Positions 1 to 9,492 of a stretch of DNA of 64,000 nucleotides are shown one piece after another. The position numbers and the translations under genes were made by a program. Position 1 is the first letter of the stretch, and every line of letters begins with the position of its first letter. The notes beneath the pieces were generated by a model that was given only the letters and a program-made list of their open reading frames with translations, was not told where the DNA came from and ran no database searches. The DNA is from Macrothele yani (Eukaryota; Arthropoda; Arachnida; Araneae; Macrothelidae): the NCBI GenBank assembly GCA_039090855.1, contig CM077011.1:40195501-40259500 (forward strand), written 5' to 3'.

Positions 1-59
1 AATCTACGAATCTCTTATTATCAACATCAATGCAGCAAAGCGTGTAAAGTGATGCAAAA

Positions 60-262
60 CACATAAAAACTGGGATGATTGAGATATTGTCTGGTGAATC
101 GTGCTTCATGTTGTTCCCACCAGTGGTAGAGTTTACGTCTGGCGAAAACCTGCCGAAGCGTACCACCCCGACTGTTTGGTTCCCACTGTGAATCATGGAG
201 GTGGATCGCTGATGCTGTGGGGTGCAATATTATGACATTTCTTAGGACCATTGACTGTTAAA
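60..262 (+). pseudogene. Tc1-like transposase fragment (central part)
   Basis: The plus strand reads GRVYVWRKPAEAYHPDCLVP followed by a glycine-rich turn and LMLWGAI. This is the stretch after the first catalytic Asp of Tc1/mariner DDE transposases. Just before it, in another frame, comes SGESCFMLFP, where the family has SDES; the catalytic Asp is Gly here and a frameshift separates the two parts. The match stops near 262. A C-terminal piece that looks like the same family continues at 4743-5093, so the two are probably halves of one dead copy separated by later insertions (inference). Confidence 0.7.
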
Positions 263-283
263 AATTGATACTTAGAAATAAGA

Positions 284-482
284 AAAATGTACTCGTTTTT
301 GAGTACATTCTGGGCTTATAATAGCTCCGAGTACTTGTGTTTTATTTTTGAAAAAGACACGTACTAATTTTTGAATACATACAGGGAATCAATTGAGAGT
401 ATATCTGGTATTTTTATTTTGAAATATATGTACTCATTTTTGAGTTCTTGTATTTCAAATATATGTACTCAAATAAATCCAT
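284..482. repeat. AT-rich stretch with repeated GTACTC/GAGTAC motifs
   Basis: Several short GTACTC and GAGTAC words, some as small inverted pairs such as GTACTC-GTTTTT-GAGTAC at 289-306, recur in AT-rich sequence. No coding content was seen. Similar words occur beside the RTE insertion near 4640-4670. It may be degenerate satellite or an old element edge. Confidence 0.35.
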
Positions 483-491
483 ATATGTGCC

Positions 492-550
492 CTAACTTCA
501 TTCAGTTGCTGTGCCCTTTCGGGAAGGGCACAGAAACTGAAGGAAGTTAG
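492..550. repeat. 27 bp near-perfect inverted repeat (hairpin)
   Basis: Arms at 492-518 and 524-550 pair at 25 of 27 positions around the 5-base loop TCGGG. The inner stem holds GTGCCCTT/AAGGGCAC. The outer ends are CTAACTTC and a GAAGTTAG counterpart with one mismatch. This could be a tiny MITE or a structured transcript. It lies inside the DNA separating the two Tc1 transposase fragments. Confidence 0.7.
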
Positions 551-609
551 AGCGAATCTAGCGATTATGAAAGGATAGTTTGTAAGTGAGACAGGTCACA
601 CTAGATGGC

Positions 610-830
610 ACCACCGTACAAGCGTACGACTTTGCACATAGGAGGCAGAGATAAATCGGGGTACTTACGAACTTTAACAGGGGTCGTCACTTAACGTGCT
701 TGTCCGATGCACGACGGATATTCAGCGATTGTTAGAAACTCACACTAGCAGTCCAGGTTTGAACCTGGGGTCCGCCCAACAGTAGCTTAAATCTCTAACC
801 ACTAATCCATTCGCGGATCAATTTCAACTT
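610..830 (-). mobile_element. tRNA-derived SINE, family 1 (degenerate copy)
   Basis: Read on the minus strand, a tRNA-like head (A-box region ATTAGTGGTTAGAG, B box GGTTCAAACCT) is followed by a body containing CACGTTAAGTGACGACC. The same order of blocks occurs in the better preserved copy at 955-1165. No target duplication could be assigned, so ends are approximate. Confidence 0.6.
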
Positions 831-954
831 TGGATCAGATCAGATCATATGTAGAGGATTTTAGGAAGGGAGTGTCTGACCCCAGGTCTTAAACAATCCT
901 TAGAAATAGGAAGCTAGAAGATTTGGGCTAGGGTGCCCGATAGGAAAGTGACAC

Positions 955-1165
955 GGGAACGAGGTAGAAAAAAGGGAGGAAGACGCCCTTGTTTATTTCC
1001 GGAGGGCCAGTAGCCGGGGACCGACGGCTTAACGCGCCCATCCGACGCACGGCGGATATTTAGTGGTTCGAACACTCGTACCTGCCCAGGATCGAACCTG
1101 AGGTTATCTCCACGACAGTCACGAACGCTGACCACTAGGCCACCGGCGGCCTCTTCAACTTTGGA
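955..1165 (-). mobile_element. tRNA-derived SINE, family 1
   Basis: The minus strand begins with GCCGCCGGTGGCCTAGTGG, which contains a good RNA polymerase III A box, then has B box GGTTCGATCCT, then a body with GCGTTAAGCCGTCGGTCCC, a motif common in arthropod tRNA SINEs. It is the second copy of this family within 400 bp. No intact tRNA cloverleaf is expected or claimed. Confidence 0.7.
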
Positions 1166-1543
1166 ATACGTGTACTCCATACATACCCATTTATTCATAG
1201 AATCAACTGGAAGTGTATTATTCGATGGCACATCTGGGATAATAGGTATACTGGTTGTCACATGCTGGGCAAAAATGGACCGCACAATTTTATGACAAAT
1301 ATAGTGATGAACCGACAATATATTATTTACGAGATTGACACAAATATCGTTAATGTAATAACGTATACAAAGAGGCTTTATGCATAATTAAATTACTTGT
1401 GATCAGTGACTTTGTTGTACTAATTATTTATGTGTGTCACTTTACACATTTATTAAACAATTTCTCTTGAAATCTATAATATCTAAAATGAAGTAATACG
1501 AGATTATATTTATATTTATTGACGCAGTTATTTGTAAGTACAT

Positions 1544-4500
1544 CATCATCATCATCATTGTCAACCATTATCAATCCACTGCTGGACGAAGGTCTCCCCA
1601 AGTTTCCTCCACAACGGTCTGTCTTGTGCCAGTCTCCTCCATGTCACTCCCGCATATTTACGAATTTCATCCACCCATCTCCCATGTGGTCTTTTTCTGG
1701 GTCTTTTCCTGTCCCTTGGAATCCAATCTAAAATTTCGGCTGTCCATCTATGGTCTGTCCTTCTGGCAGTATGTCCAGCCCATTGCCATTTCAGGGATTT
1801 AACTCTGATCATGATGTCTTCCACTCTTGTCATTTTTCGGATCCACGTGTTCCTCTTCTTATCTCTCCTGGTTATACCAAGCATGCACCTCTCCATGCCT
1901 CTTTGAGTTGTCTGCAGCCTTTGTATGTCTCTTTTAGTTAAGGTCCACGTCTCTGCACCATACGTAAGCACTGGAAGGATGCATTGATCAAACACTTTTC
2001 TTTTAAGACATAATGGCATATTGCTCTTGAAAATTATGCTGTTTCTTCCAAAAGCTCTCCAGGCAAGTTTTGTACGCCGATTAATTTCTTCATCAATGTG
2101 ACCCTCACTTGATATCTGCTGTCCAAGATAAACATACGTATCTGTTATCTCCAGTTTTTCTCCATCAATCGATAAATCTTCATTTCTTGTAAAAGCATTG
2201 AACATCACTTTTGTCTTCTGAAAGTTCATTTTTAATCCCACTTCTTTACTCTTGTCAGCAAGTTCCTGGATCATACTCTGCAGCTCTGATGGGGTAGTTG
2301 CAAAAATGACTATGTCATCAGCAAAACGAAGGTGGGTTAGATAATCTCCATTAATCTTTATCCCTTTGTTTTCCCAGTTCAGTGCTTGAAAGACATTTTC
2401 CAATGTGGCATTAAAGAGCTTCGGAGATATGGTGTCACCTTGTCTCACTCCCTTTCCAATTTTTATGTGTGTTGTATTTTCAAACAGCCGAATCTTTGCA
2501 CTTGCATTTTCATAGATGTTATTAATAATATTAATGTATGCATCTTCAATACCGCAGGATTTCAGAGCCGTGGTAACTGCTGATGGTTTCACCGAATCAA
2601 AGGCTTTTTCATAATCGATAAAAGCCATGCACAGTGGAAGTTCATATTCCCTCGCTCTTTCAATTAGTTCTCTCAGTACGTGGATATGATCTATTGTGCT
2701 GTAGCCACTCCTGAATCCAGCTTGTTCTCTCGGTTGAGCCATGTCCAGTGTTACCTTCAAGCGGTGTGAAAGAACTTTAGTGAAGATTTTATAAACCACT
2801 GATAGAAGGCTGATAGGTCTGTAGTTCCTGAGATCCTCAATGTCACCTTTTTTATGTAGCAGGATCATTGTAGCATTGTTCCAATCCTCAGGAATCTTCC
2901 CTTCATTAAGGCATCGAGTGAAAATTTGGGCGAGTACTGTTTCAATTTCTCCACTTGCTTCTTGTATGATGTCTATAGTAATTCCATCTTCTCCTGGAGC
3001 TTTCCCCCGCTTCATGTTCTTGATTGCATGAGCAACTTCTGCTGGGAGGACTGGAAGAACTCTGGTACCTTTCATGAAGTCTGGAGTACATGTATCATCC
3101 CTTTCATATAATTTGGAGTAGAAATCTTTCACTCTTGTCAAAATTTCGCCTCTATTTCTTGTTATAGAACCATCTTCTTTTCTCAGAGCCATAATCTGTT
3201 TTCTTCCCTTACTGAGATGTCCCTTTGCTATCTTTAGGCTTTGGTTGTTTTCAATTGCTTTCCTCACTAGCTCACAGTTGAATTTCCTTAAGTCTTCAGT
3301 GATACTTTTTCGTGCTGTCTTGCATAGCTCTATATATTCCACTTTGGAAGTCACATCTTCTTTAGTTGTCCTCATCTCTCTTCTTTTTTGCATCAACATT
3401 TTGGTTTTTCCTGATAATTTGTTCACATGCAACTTGTTCTTAGACCCAGCTAATTTTGTTGCTGTTTCCATAAGAGCTTTGGTTACTTTTTTGTTAACTT
3501 CCGAAATATCCACTTCTTCCGATGTTAGGCCTTCTAAAGCAGAGAATCTGTTCTTCAGTTCCAACTTGAAAGTATTATGGTGTTTTTTAAGGTTGGTTAT
3601 GTCAATACATTTTGTTTGTCTTATGAGCTTGCCACGTTCCAGTTTAGCGTTGAGGTGCATCTTACATCTTACCAATCTATGGTCACTACCTGTGTTGAAC
3701 TTGTTCAGCACACTGCAGTCTTCGATGACGAATTTTTTGTTACACATAATAAAATCAATTTCACTTGTTGTCCCAATTGGATGTCTCCATGTCCATTTCC
3801 TGTGTGGCTTTTTCTTGAAAAAGGAATTCAAGATGAAAAATCCTTCTGCCTCTGCAAACTCAACGAGAGTATTTCCACGCTGGTTTCTGTTGCCGTGACC
3901 GAATTTACCTACTGAAGTTTCATTCTGTTGCCGGTGTCCTATTTTTGCATTGAAATCTCCCATAATTATCTTCAAGTGCTGCTTACCTTTATTATTTAGA
4001 TGACGAATTTCCTCATAAAATTCTTCAATTTCTTCTTCAGGATGACTTGTGGTGGGTGCATAAGTTTGAATAATCTGAGCCTGGTATCTTCTCGATAGTT
4101 GGATAACGAGTCGTGCAGCTCTGTCAGAGGAACTTTCAACTTCTACCACTTTATCCTTCAGTTTCTTGTTTATTATAAATCCAACACCACTAGTTCTGCC
4201 AGTATCTGTCCCACGATAATAGAAGAGATGTCCACTTTTCAGTTCAATGAGATCTTCTCCTTTTCTCCTTACCTCACTTAGCCCGACGATGTCCCACTTG
4301 ATCCTTTGTAGTTCCTCTTCCAATTCAAGAAGCCTCGAATCAGAAGATAGGGAGCGTCCGTTGTAGGTAGCCAAGGTCAGCATCAAATGGCAGCCTAGTC
4401 CGGTCCTCCGGGGATTCTTAGCACCCTCTGCCTTCATGTCGCACTGGCCGCTGCCTTGGCCAGGTACATTCCAGCTGCCGGAGACTGAGGGCCAAGATTT

Positions 4501-4622
4501 AAGTTGTAGAGTCATTTTGGAGGTGTTTGGCCATAACTCACCACGCTGGCCAAGCGGGTTGGTGAGTGTGGGATAGCATTTCCTCTGATCCCGATGGTAT
4601 AGTTATACCGCTATTGGCGGTC
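1544..4622 (-). mobile_element. Full-length RTE-clade non-LTR retrotransposon
   Basis: A complete insertion of about 3.08 kb. Its single long ORF is preceded by about 107 bp of leader. The 3' end consists almost only of (ATG)n repeats directly after the stop codon, the minimal 3' UTR typical of RTE elements. The 12 bp word TTGTAAGTACAT occurs at 1532-1543 and again at 4623-4634, giving a perfect target-site duplication. Duplication, leader and unbroken ORF together mean a full-length, recent insertion. Partial relatives lie at 11172-11400, 15235-15715 and 38145-38806. Confidence 0.93.
1561..4515 (-). CDS. RTE endonuclease-reverse transcriptase polyprotein, intact
   Basis: 984 aa without interruption. 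Residues about 46-286 are an APE-type endonuclease with E81 (SEVR), D187/N189 (GDFNAK), D254 (SEIDF) and the SDH triad at 277-279. The reverse transcriptase follows: QAGFRSGYSTIDHI, AFIDYEKAFDSV (D634), GVRQGDTISPKLF and the catalytic FADD at 731-734. The C-terminal region LKWQWAGHTARRTD with a Trp-rich tail is characteristic of RTE. In RTE elements this protein nicks the target and copies element RNA in place. All catalytic residues I could check are present, so the copy may still be functional. The start used is the first Met; the endonuclease domain begins about 45 residues later, so a downstream start is possible. Confidence 0.93.
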   Translation of the reverse strand: MTLQLKSWPSVSGSWNVPGQGSGQCDMKAEGAKNPRRTGLGCHLMLTLATYNGRSLSSDSRLLELEEELQRIKWDIVGLSEVRRKGEDLIELKSGHLFYYRGTDTGRTSGVGFIINKKLKDKVVEVESSSDRAARLVIQLSRRYQAQIIQTYAPTTSHPEEEIEEFYEEIRHLNNKGKQHLKIIMGDFNAKIGHRQQNETSVGKFGHGNRNQRGNTLVEFAEAEGFFILNSFFKKKPHRKWTWRHPIGTTSEIDFIMCNKKFVIEDCSVLNKFNTGSDHRLVRCKMHLNAKLERGKLIRQTKCIDITNLKKHHNTFKLELKNRFSALEGLTSEEVDISEVNKKVTKALMETATKLAGSKNKLHVNKLSGKTKMLMQKRREMRTTKEDVTSKVEYIELCKTARKSITEDLRKFNCELVRKAIENNQSLKIAKGHLSKGRKQIMALRKEDGSITRNRGEILTRVKDFYSKLYERDDTCTPDFMKGTRVLPVLPAEVAHAIKNMKRGKAPGEDGITIDIIQEASGEIETVLAQIFTRCLNEGKIPEDWNNATMILLHKKGDIEDLRNYRPISLLSVVYKIFTKVLSHRLKVTLDMAQPREQAGFRSGYSTIDHIHVLRELIERAREYELPLCMAFIDYEKAFDSVKPSAVTTALKSCGIEDAYINIINNIYENASAKIRLFENTTHIKIGKGVRQGDTISPKLFNATLENVFQALNWENKGIKINGDYLTHLRFADDIVIFATTPSELQSMIQELADKSKEVGLKMNFQKTKVMFNAFTRNEDLSIDGEKLEITDTYVYLGQQISSEGHIDEEINRRTKLAWRAFGRNSIIFKSNMPLCLKRKVFDQCILPVLTYGAETWTLTKRDIQRLQTTQRGMERCMLGITRRDKKRNTWIRKMTRVEDIMIRVKSLKWQWAGHTARRTDHRWTAEILDWIPRDRKRPRKRPHGRWVDEIRKYAGVTWRRLAQDRPLWRKLGETFVQQWIDNG

Positions 4623-4742
4623 TTGTAAGTACATATGGTTACTTATATTTGAACATGTACTCGTTTACGATACGATTGTAAGTAATTAAAAAAAAACCCG
4701 AATAGGTTCAGGTTCTCATATTTAAGTAGATTTTTTTTAACA

Positions 4743-5093
4743 ATGTTGATTATTCTACAGAGTCGTGTGACATCTAAAACATACGAGTCCATTCTGGAGG
4801 ACCACCTGCACCTAATGTTGCAGGCACTGTTCCCTGATGACCTTTCCTGGTTTCAAGCAGATAATGCTCTCGAGCATTGCGCGAAACATATCAAGTCGTG
4901 GTTTGCAGAGCTTTACGATGATGTAGAGCAGCCATCTCAATCTCTAGACCTCAGTATTATTCATCATTTGTGGGAATATCTGGAGCAAAAGATCAGATTA
5001 CATTTTCCACCTCCAACATCACTGGCACAGTTCGGACATATTTTAGAGGAAGAATGGTTCCTAAATCGATTGTGTTGTGTGCAGGAATTGTAA
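4743..5093 (+). pseudogene. Tc1-like transposase C-terminal fragment
   Basis: An open stretch of 116 codons reads YESILEDHLHLMLQALFP, then FQADNALEH (second catalytic Asp), then LSIIHHLWEYLEQKIR, where the expected catalytic Glu of the PIEHLW motif is His. This is the end of a Tc1 transposase whose central part matches 60-262. Loss of the Glu, together with loss of the first Asp in the other half, makes it dead. Confidence 0.7.
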
Positions 5094-6900
5094 ATGTCTA
5101 TTCCAAGTTGAATTATTTCGGTTCTGAAAGCCCGAGTTCAGTCTATAGCATATTAATAAATAGTTCTCCGAAAAGAGTTGTCTCCATTATTTTGGTAAGT
5201 TCCTGTATCTTGAACCTTCTTGCTATAAATTACAAGGAAAGTGTCTTTTTGTCCCTATCAAACGTTAACCAAACTTAGTACAAATGTTCATCATCACCAA
5301 TGATGGACCTATGTAAAATATTTCGTCGGATATCTAATAGGTTAGAGGGATAGAGGATCCAGAAAATTTACCAATGATGAAAGCACCACACTCATCGGGA
5401 CCATTAAATCATGATTTAAATGCTTGAATTAGATTAAAAGATGATTTTTATTGATGACAAACAGAGAAATAATGATGATGAGCTGTTAAAAAAATAAATT
5501 TGATCATAATGGCAACAAGAACAGATGTAATATCCAGTGATTAAATTATGAAAGAAGCAATCTGGCCATCAATGATCGAAGACAATGTTCTTCTGCTAGT
5601 TGATTCATGCTGTTCCAGTAAAGATGAGAATATTATTCACAGACACTCCCTCAAGGTAAAACTATTGAAAGGTGTCTCATCCCTAAACGTTGTACTGTAA
5701 TGGTATTATTCATCCTTTGGATGTAGGATTCTTCAAATCAAACAAGCAATTTGTATGGTTTATTATTGATACAATCAGAACGAGATAATAATCATACGTC
5801 CACTACGTTGTAACAAAGAACTAAAACCGTCTATGCACGCTACTGACTGGTAAAAAAGCAAAATAAACAAATACATCGCTTTTTCCACGTTCCGAAAACA
5901 CATAGCAACCGCAAAAATTGTTATTCGGTCACCGCAGGGGAATTGAATCCACGGATCTCTCGCTATCTAGCCGAGCGCGTTAGCCTTACACCACCAAATC
6001 CTAGTGAGACAAAAAGAGCAAACAATAATTTACTAGCATTGCAATTATAAAACACTATATACAATTAAAAACTCAGATGTGAGATCTTTCGGGGGCATGC
6101 AATCATAACGAATGGAAACTTCAATATTTGGCAGCGAGTAGGCTTCTTAAAATGACTGTCATTTTCTTACTTCCAATATAGGCTCTAGATTCAGAAATGT
6201 CATAAAGCAAGCTTTCTACCAGTATCTTCTCATCTAGGTAATTATGTATAATAGCACCACTAGAACATCGTTTCGAACCCGAATTTGACATTTGTATTAC
6301 TGATGATTGCACTAACCATATTTTTTTCCGATGGCTCACATATATATTCTGCTTTGAATATTCAATTGTTAATCTTCATATTTGTATGTAATTTCACTCA
6401 ATTTTTCAATGAAATGTTAAACGAAGTCAGATTTTGTGCGTTTGTGTTACTTTTCATGAGAAAACTTCCGTGACCTGTATCTCTCTAGGCGACTGGATTT
6501 CCGACGAAGTATTTTACATGTGTTACTTGTGTCCATCATTGGTTATGATGAACATTGCGCCAAGTTTGGTTAAAATCCGAGTGAGAGAAAAAAGCACTTT
6601 CCTTGCTAGTGTACTTTATTAAATAGACTCGATTGTTGCGATTTAGTGTACTTTATAAAATGCACTAGTAGCTTGTGTTACTATATTTCACATATGTTTT
6701 AACACATTCTTTGAATACTTACGTTACACAGAGTTCACCTACGAACAGATTAAGATGTACACTATCTGTTGTGTCTTGATATATTTTATGCAAAAATCTG
6801 AAACTGCGTGTAATGTAGTGTCAATTGAAATTACATGATAAAGAGCCGATCGACAAAACCTGCTTTAGTGAATGCTGATGTAAATACTAATATATATGCA
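5094..6900. other. Unassigned non-coding DNA with one tRNA-like SINE head
   Basis: No convincing coding sequence. On the minus strand about 5925-6005 there is a tRNA-like block with GGTGTAAGGCTAACGCGC and B box GGATTCAATTCC, probably the head of an old SINE. The remainder has short AT-rich ORFs only. Confidence 0.5.
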
Positions 6901-7016
6901 CATACACTGCTCGACATTGAAACTTCCCCACCCAGAAGAAGTTAGGATAGAGGGGCGAAATTCAGCATGCAAATATTAATACATAGGTATTTACCTTCTA
7001 GCACAATGAGTACGCA

Positions 7017-8390
7017 TCAGTAAGTACTTGCACCGCGGCGAACGGCTATACAAGCAGCAATACAGCGTGACAATGAGTCAACGGCAATACAGGCAGTAAT
7101 ACAGCGTGACAATGAGTCAACGGAAATGCAGGCAGTAATACAGCGTGACAATGAGTCAACGGCAATACAGGCAGTAATACAGCGTGACAATGAGTCAACG
7201 GAAATACAGGCAGTAATACAGCGTGACAATGAGTCAACGGAAATACAGGCAGTAATACAGCGTGACAATGAGTCAACGGCAATACAGGCAGTAATACAGC
7301 GTGATAATGAGTCAACGGCAATACAGGCAGTAATACAGCGTGATAATGAGTCAACGGCAATACAGGCAGTAATACAGCGTGACAATGAGCTAAAGTCAAC
7401 ACAGGCAGCAATACTGCGTGACAATGAGTCATACAGTCGAAGGATATCGTCTTCAGAAATGGAACACTAAGCACGGTTTATTGCTCCCATAATTCATCGA
7501 GATCGTGTGCACGCCGATTTGATTGTAAATGACGTTCAATGTGGTCCTACAGGTTTTCAATTTGGTATAAATCGGGCGATCTTGCTGGCCATGGCAGTGT
7601 TTGAACATGTTGCAAACGTTGTCTGGACACTTGAGCAGTGTGTTCACGGGCGTTATCTTGCAGGAAAGTGGGGTGCTGTGTGCCATTCAGGAACCGTATG
7701 AAAATGTGCTGCAGAACCTCGCTCACGTAAAGTGCAGATATCAGTGTGTCCGTGATGCGGAGAAGAGGTGGCCGGCTGTTATGCGCAACAGCAAACCATA
7801 CCACGATGCCTGTCTGACGGGCAGTGTGGTGGTTGCGAACGAAACCAGGATCCGTCGGCTCACCAAGGTGTCTCTAGGCACGGATCCGTCGATCGTCAGC
7901 ACCCAGACAGAAATGGGAGTTATCACTGAAAACCGCAGTGGTCCATTCGTGACCCCAGTTCGCATGAATTCGACACAAGGCCAGACGAGCGCTGCGATGG
8001 CTGGCCGTCAATGGCAGTCGACGTAAACGTTACCTACTGCGCAAGTTTTCCACATGTAACCTTCGGTTTACAGTTCGGGTCATTATGGCAAAGTCCATGG
8101 CCGATGGCATAGCACGTCGAATATCGGCTGCTGTGCATTCTGGTGACAATCAGGAGTGTCGAACAATCCGCCCGGTCCAGGCTCATCGGACTGCACCACT
8201 ACCACTCCGACGCACGCACGAACCATCCTGTTGCCACTGGTGCCAACAGCGTCCAACAGTTAGTGCATCCCGTTGCATTTGCGCAGCGATACGACGTGTA
8301 GAACAGCCCGCTTCACATAGGTCTACAATTCTTCCTCTCTGAAACACATACAAATAGCGATGAACCTCGCGATGGCATGTACCCGACATT
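7017..8390 (-). pseudogene. Tc1-like transposase with repeat-expanded C terminus
   Basis: Minus-strand pieces line up as one Tc1 transposase: the helix-turn-helix part FQRGRIVDLCEAGCSTRRIA at the 8390 end, a broken middle, VAHNSRPPLLRI, then LQDNAREHT (second Asp) and SPDLYQIENL (Glu) near 7550. The spacing between these two residues is 32, as in copy A. A stop replaces the Trp after ENL. The frame then reads IERHLQSNRRAHDLDELWEQ and RLYDSLSRSIAACV, passes through about ten tandem copies of a 13-residue unit, and ends RRGASTY with a stop at 7017. A possible left terminal repeat begins near 6905 (CACTGCTCGACATTG); no matching right end was found. Confidence 0.8.
7036..7440. repeat. 39 bp minisatellite (in-frame 13-residue unit)
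   Basis: About ten head-to-tail copies of a 39 bp unit with few substitutions. On the minus strand each unit encodes DSLSRCITACIAV, and the array is flanked in the same frame by RLYDSLSRSIAACV on one side and RRGASTY-stop on the other, so it expanded inside the C-terminal codons of the surrounding Tc1 transposase. Because 39 is divisible by 3, all frames stay open, which explains long spurious ORFs on both strands. Confidence 0.9.
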
Positions 8391-8641
8391 TATGGCCTTC
8401 GTTAAACATCTTATCAGAACAAATAGCAAATCTAAAACATCCGCGTTACTTCCACCAGCGACCACACATTACCATCCCTGTTGCTACCGGCACCTATATC
8501 TCATGATCGTGTAACGTCTTCGTCTGCGGTTTAGCATCACATGTACAGTGCATCTCGAGTGGGTACACACGCCTTGCGATGTTTGTAACACACTTCCTTC
8601 TGGGTTACCCCGCACGGGGATAACTGGTTTTCCAGTTATTT

Positions 8642-8810
8642 GGGGAGCGGCGCCCCCACGGCCCGAGCTGACCTTGTGACTGGTCAACATCTGATGTCAT
8701 GCCACCGCTTGATTTTTATTTTGGTGCTGTTGGTGTTTGCAGGGACGGCTGTTCATCCAGCTGTTGGGGAGTCGCGGCCCCACGATCCCGAGCTGGTCTT
8801 GTGTCTCGCT
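8642..8810 (+). promoter_or_regulatory. Repeated block in retroposon leader
   Basis: The motif GGGGAG, GC-rich spacer, CCCGAGCTG, ct/tcttgtg occurs at about 8642-8680 and again at about 8766-8805. Tandem or repeated leader blocks carry the internal promoter in several LINE families. Promoter activity here is inference only. Confidence 0.4.
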
Positions 8811-9492
8811 TTTTTGTTTTTCTTTATTTTCTCCACTGGCTAGTTGCCCGTGTTGTATTCTACCTAATCGCTACCACGTTATGTACTAACACCCCGGTCT
8901 TGTGGTTTTGTTACCCTCCACCACTAACTGATTTATATTAACCGCTCAGTTCGTAGGTTGCTGAGATTCCGTTTAGGTTCCCTGCCAGGATTTGTCTTCT
9001 TTGGATTTCTTTTTTCCTTTTAGCTGGTTTGGGTGCTAGGCCTACCTGCATGTTTGCCGCGTGCTGAGACCCGTGAGGCGGAAATGGGATGTCTGGCGGC
9101 TGAGGTCGCAGGAGACCGGATAAGTGCCTCCTGTGTACCAACACTCCTCTTCGACCCCGGCTTCGCTGTAAACGGGAGGCTAGAGACTAACCCACCTCTA
9201 GTCAGAAGTCTTGTACCAAGTTGTGTGCAGGGCTTTAGCGGCTGTTTTGTCGTATAGCACGGCAGGGTGAGCCCGGGGGCTGTGGGATCATGCCAAAGGC
9301 GTTGGCATGACGGTACCCGGAGGCCGAAGTGTCCGCCGAGTGCGTGTGATCACAGCCAACGGACTATATCTGCGACGTATAAGCTCCAGAACTGTGTCCA
9401 GCGTCATTTTCTTGGCTTGCAGACCTCCAGTTCTCCCTTGTAGGGCTCGGTGGTGGGTGGAGTAGTCTGCAGACGAATCTTCCTCTTTTTCC

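Noticed and set aside
3245..3898. 217-codon plus-strand ORF
   Set aside because: Antisense to the RTE polyprotein, whose catalytic motifs establish the real frame.
7126..7470. Plus-strand ORF of QAVIQRDNESTAI repeats
   Set aside because: Shadow of the 39 bp array; the minus-strand frame is the one continuous with transposase codons on both sides.
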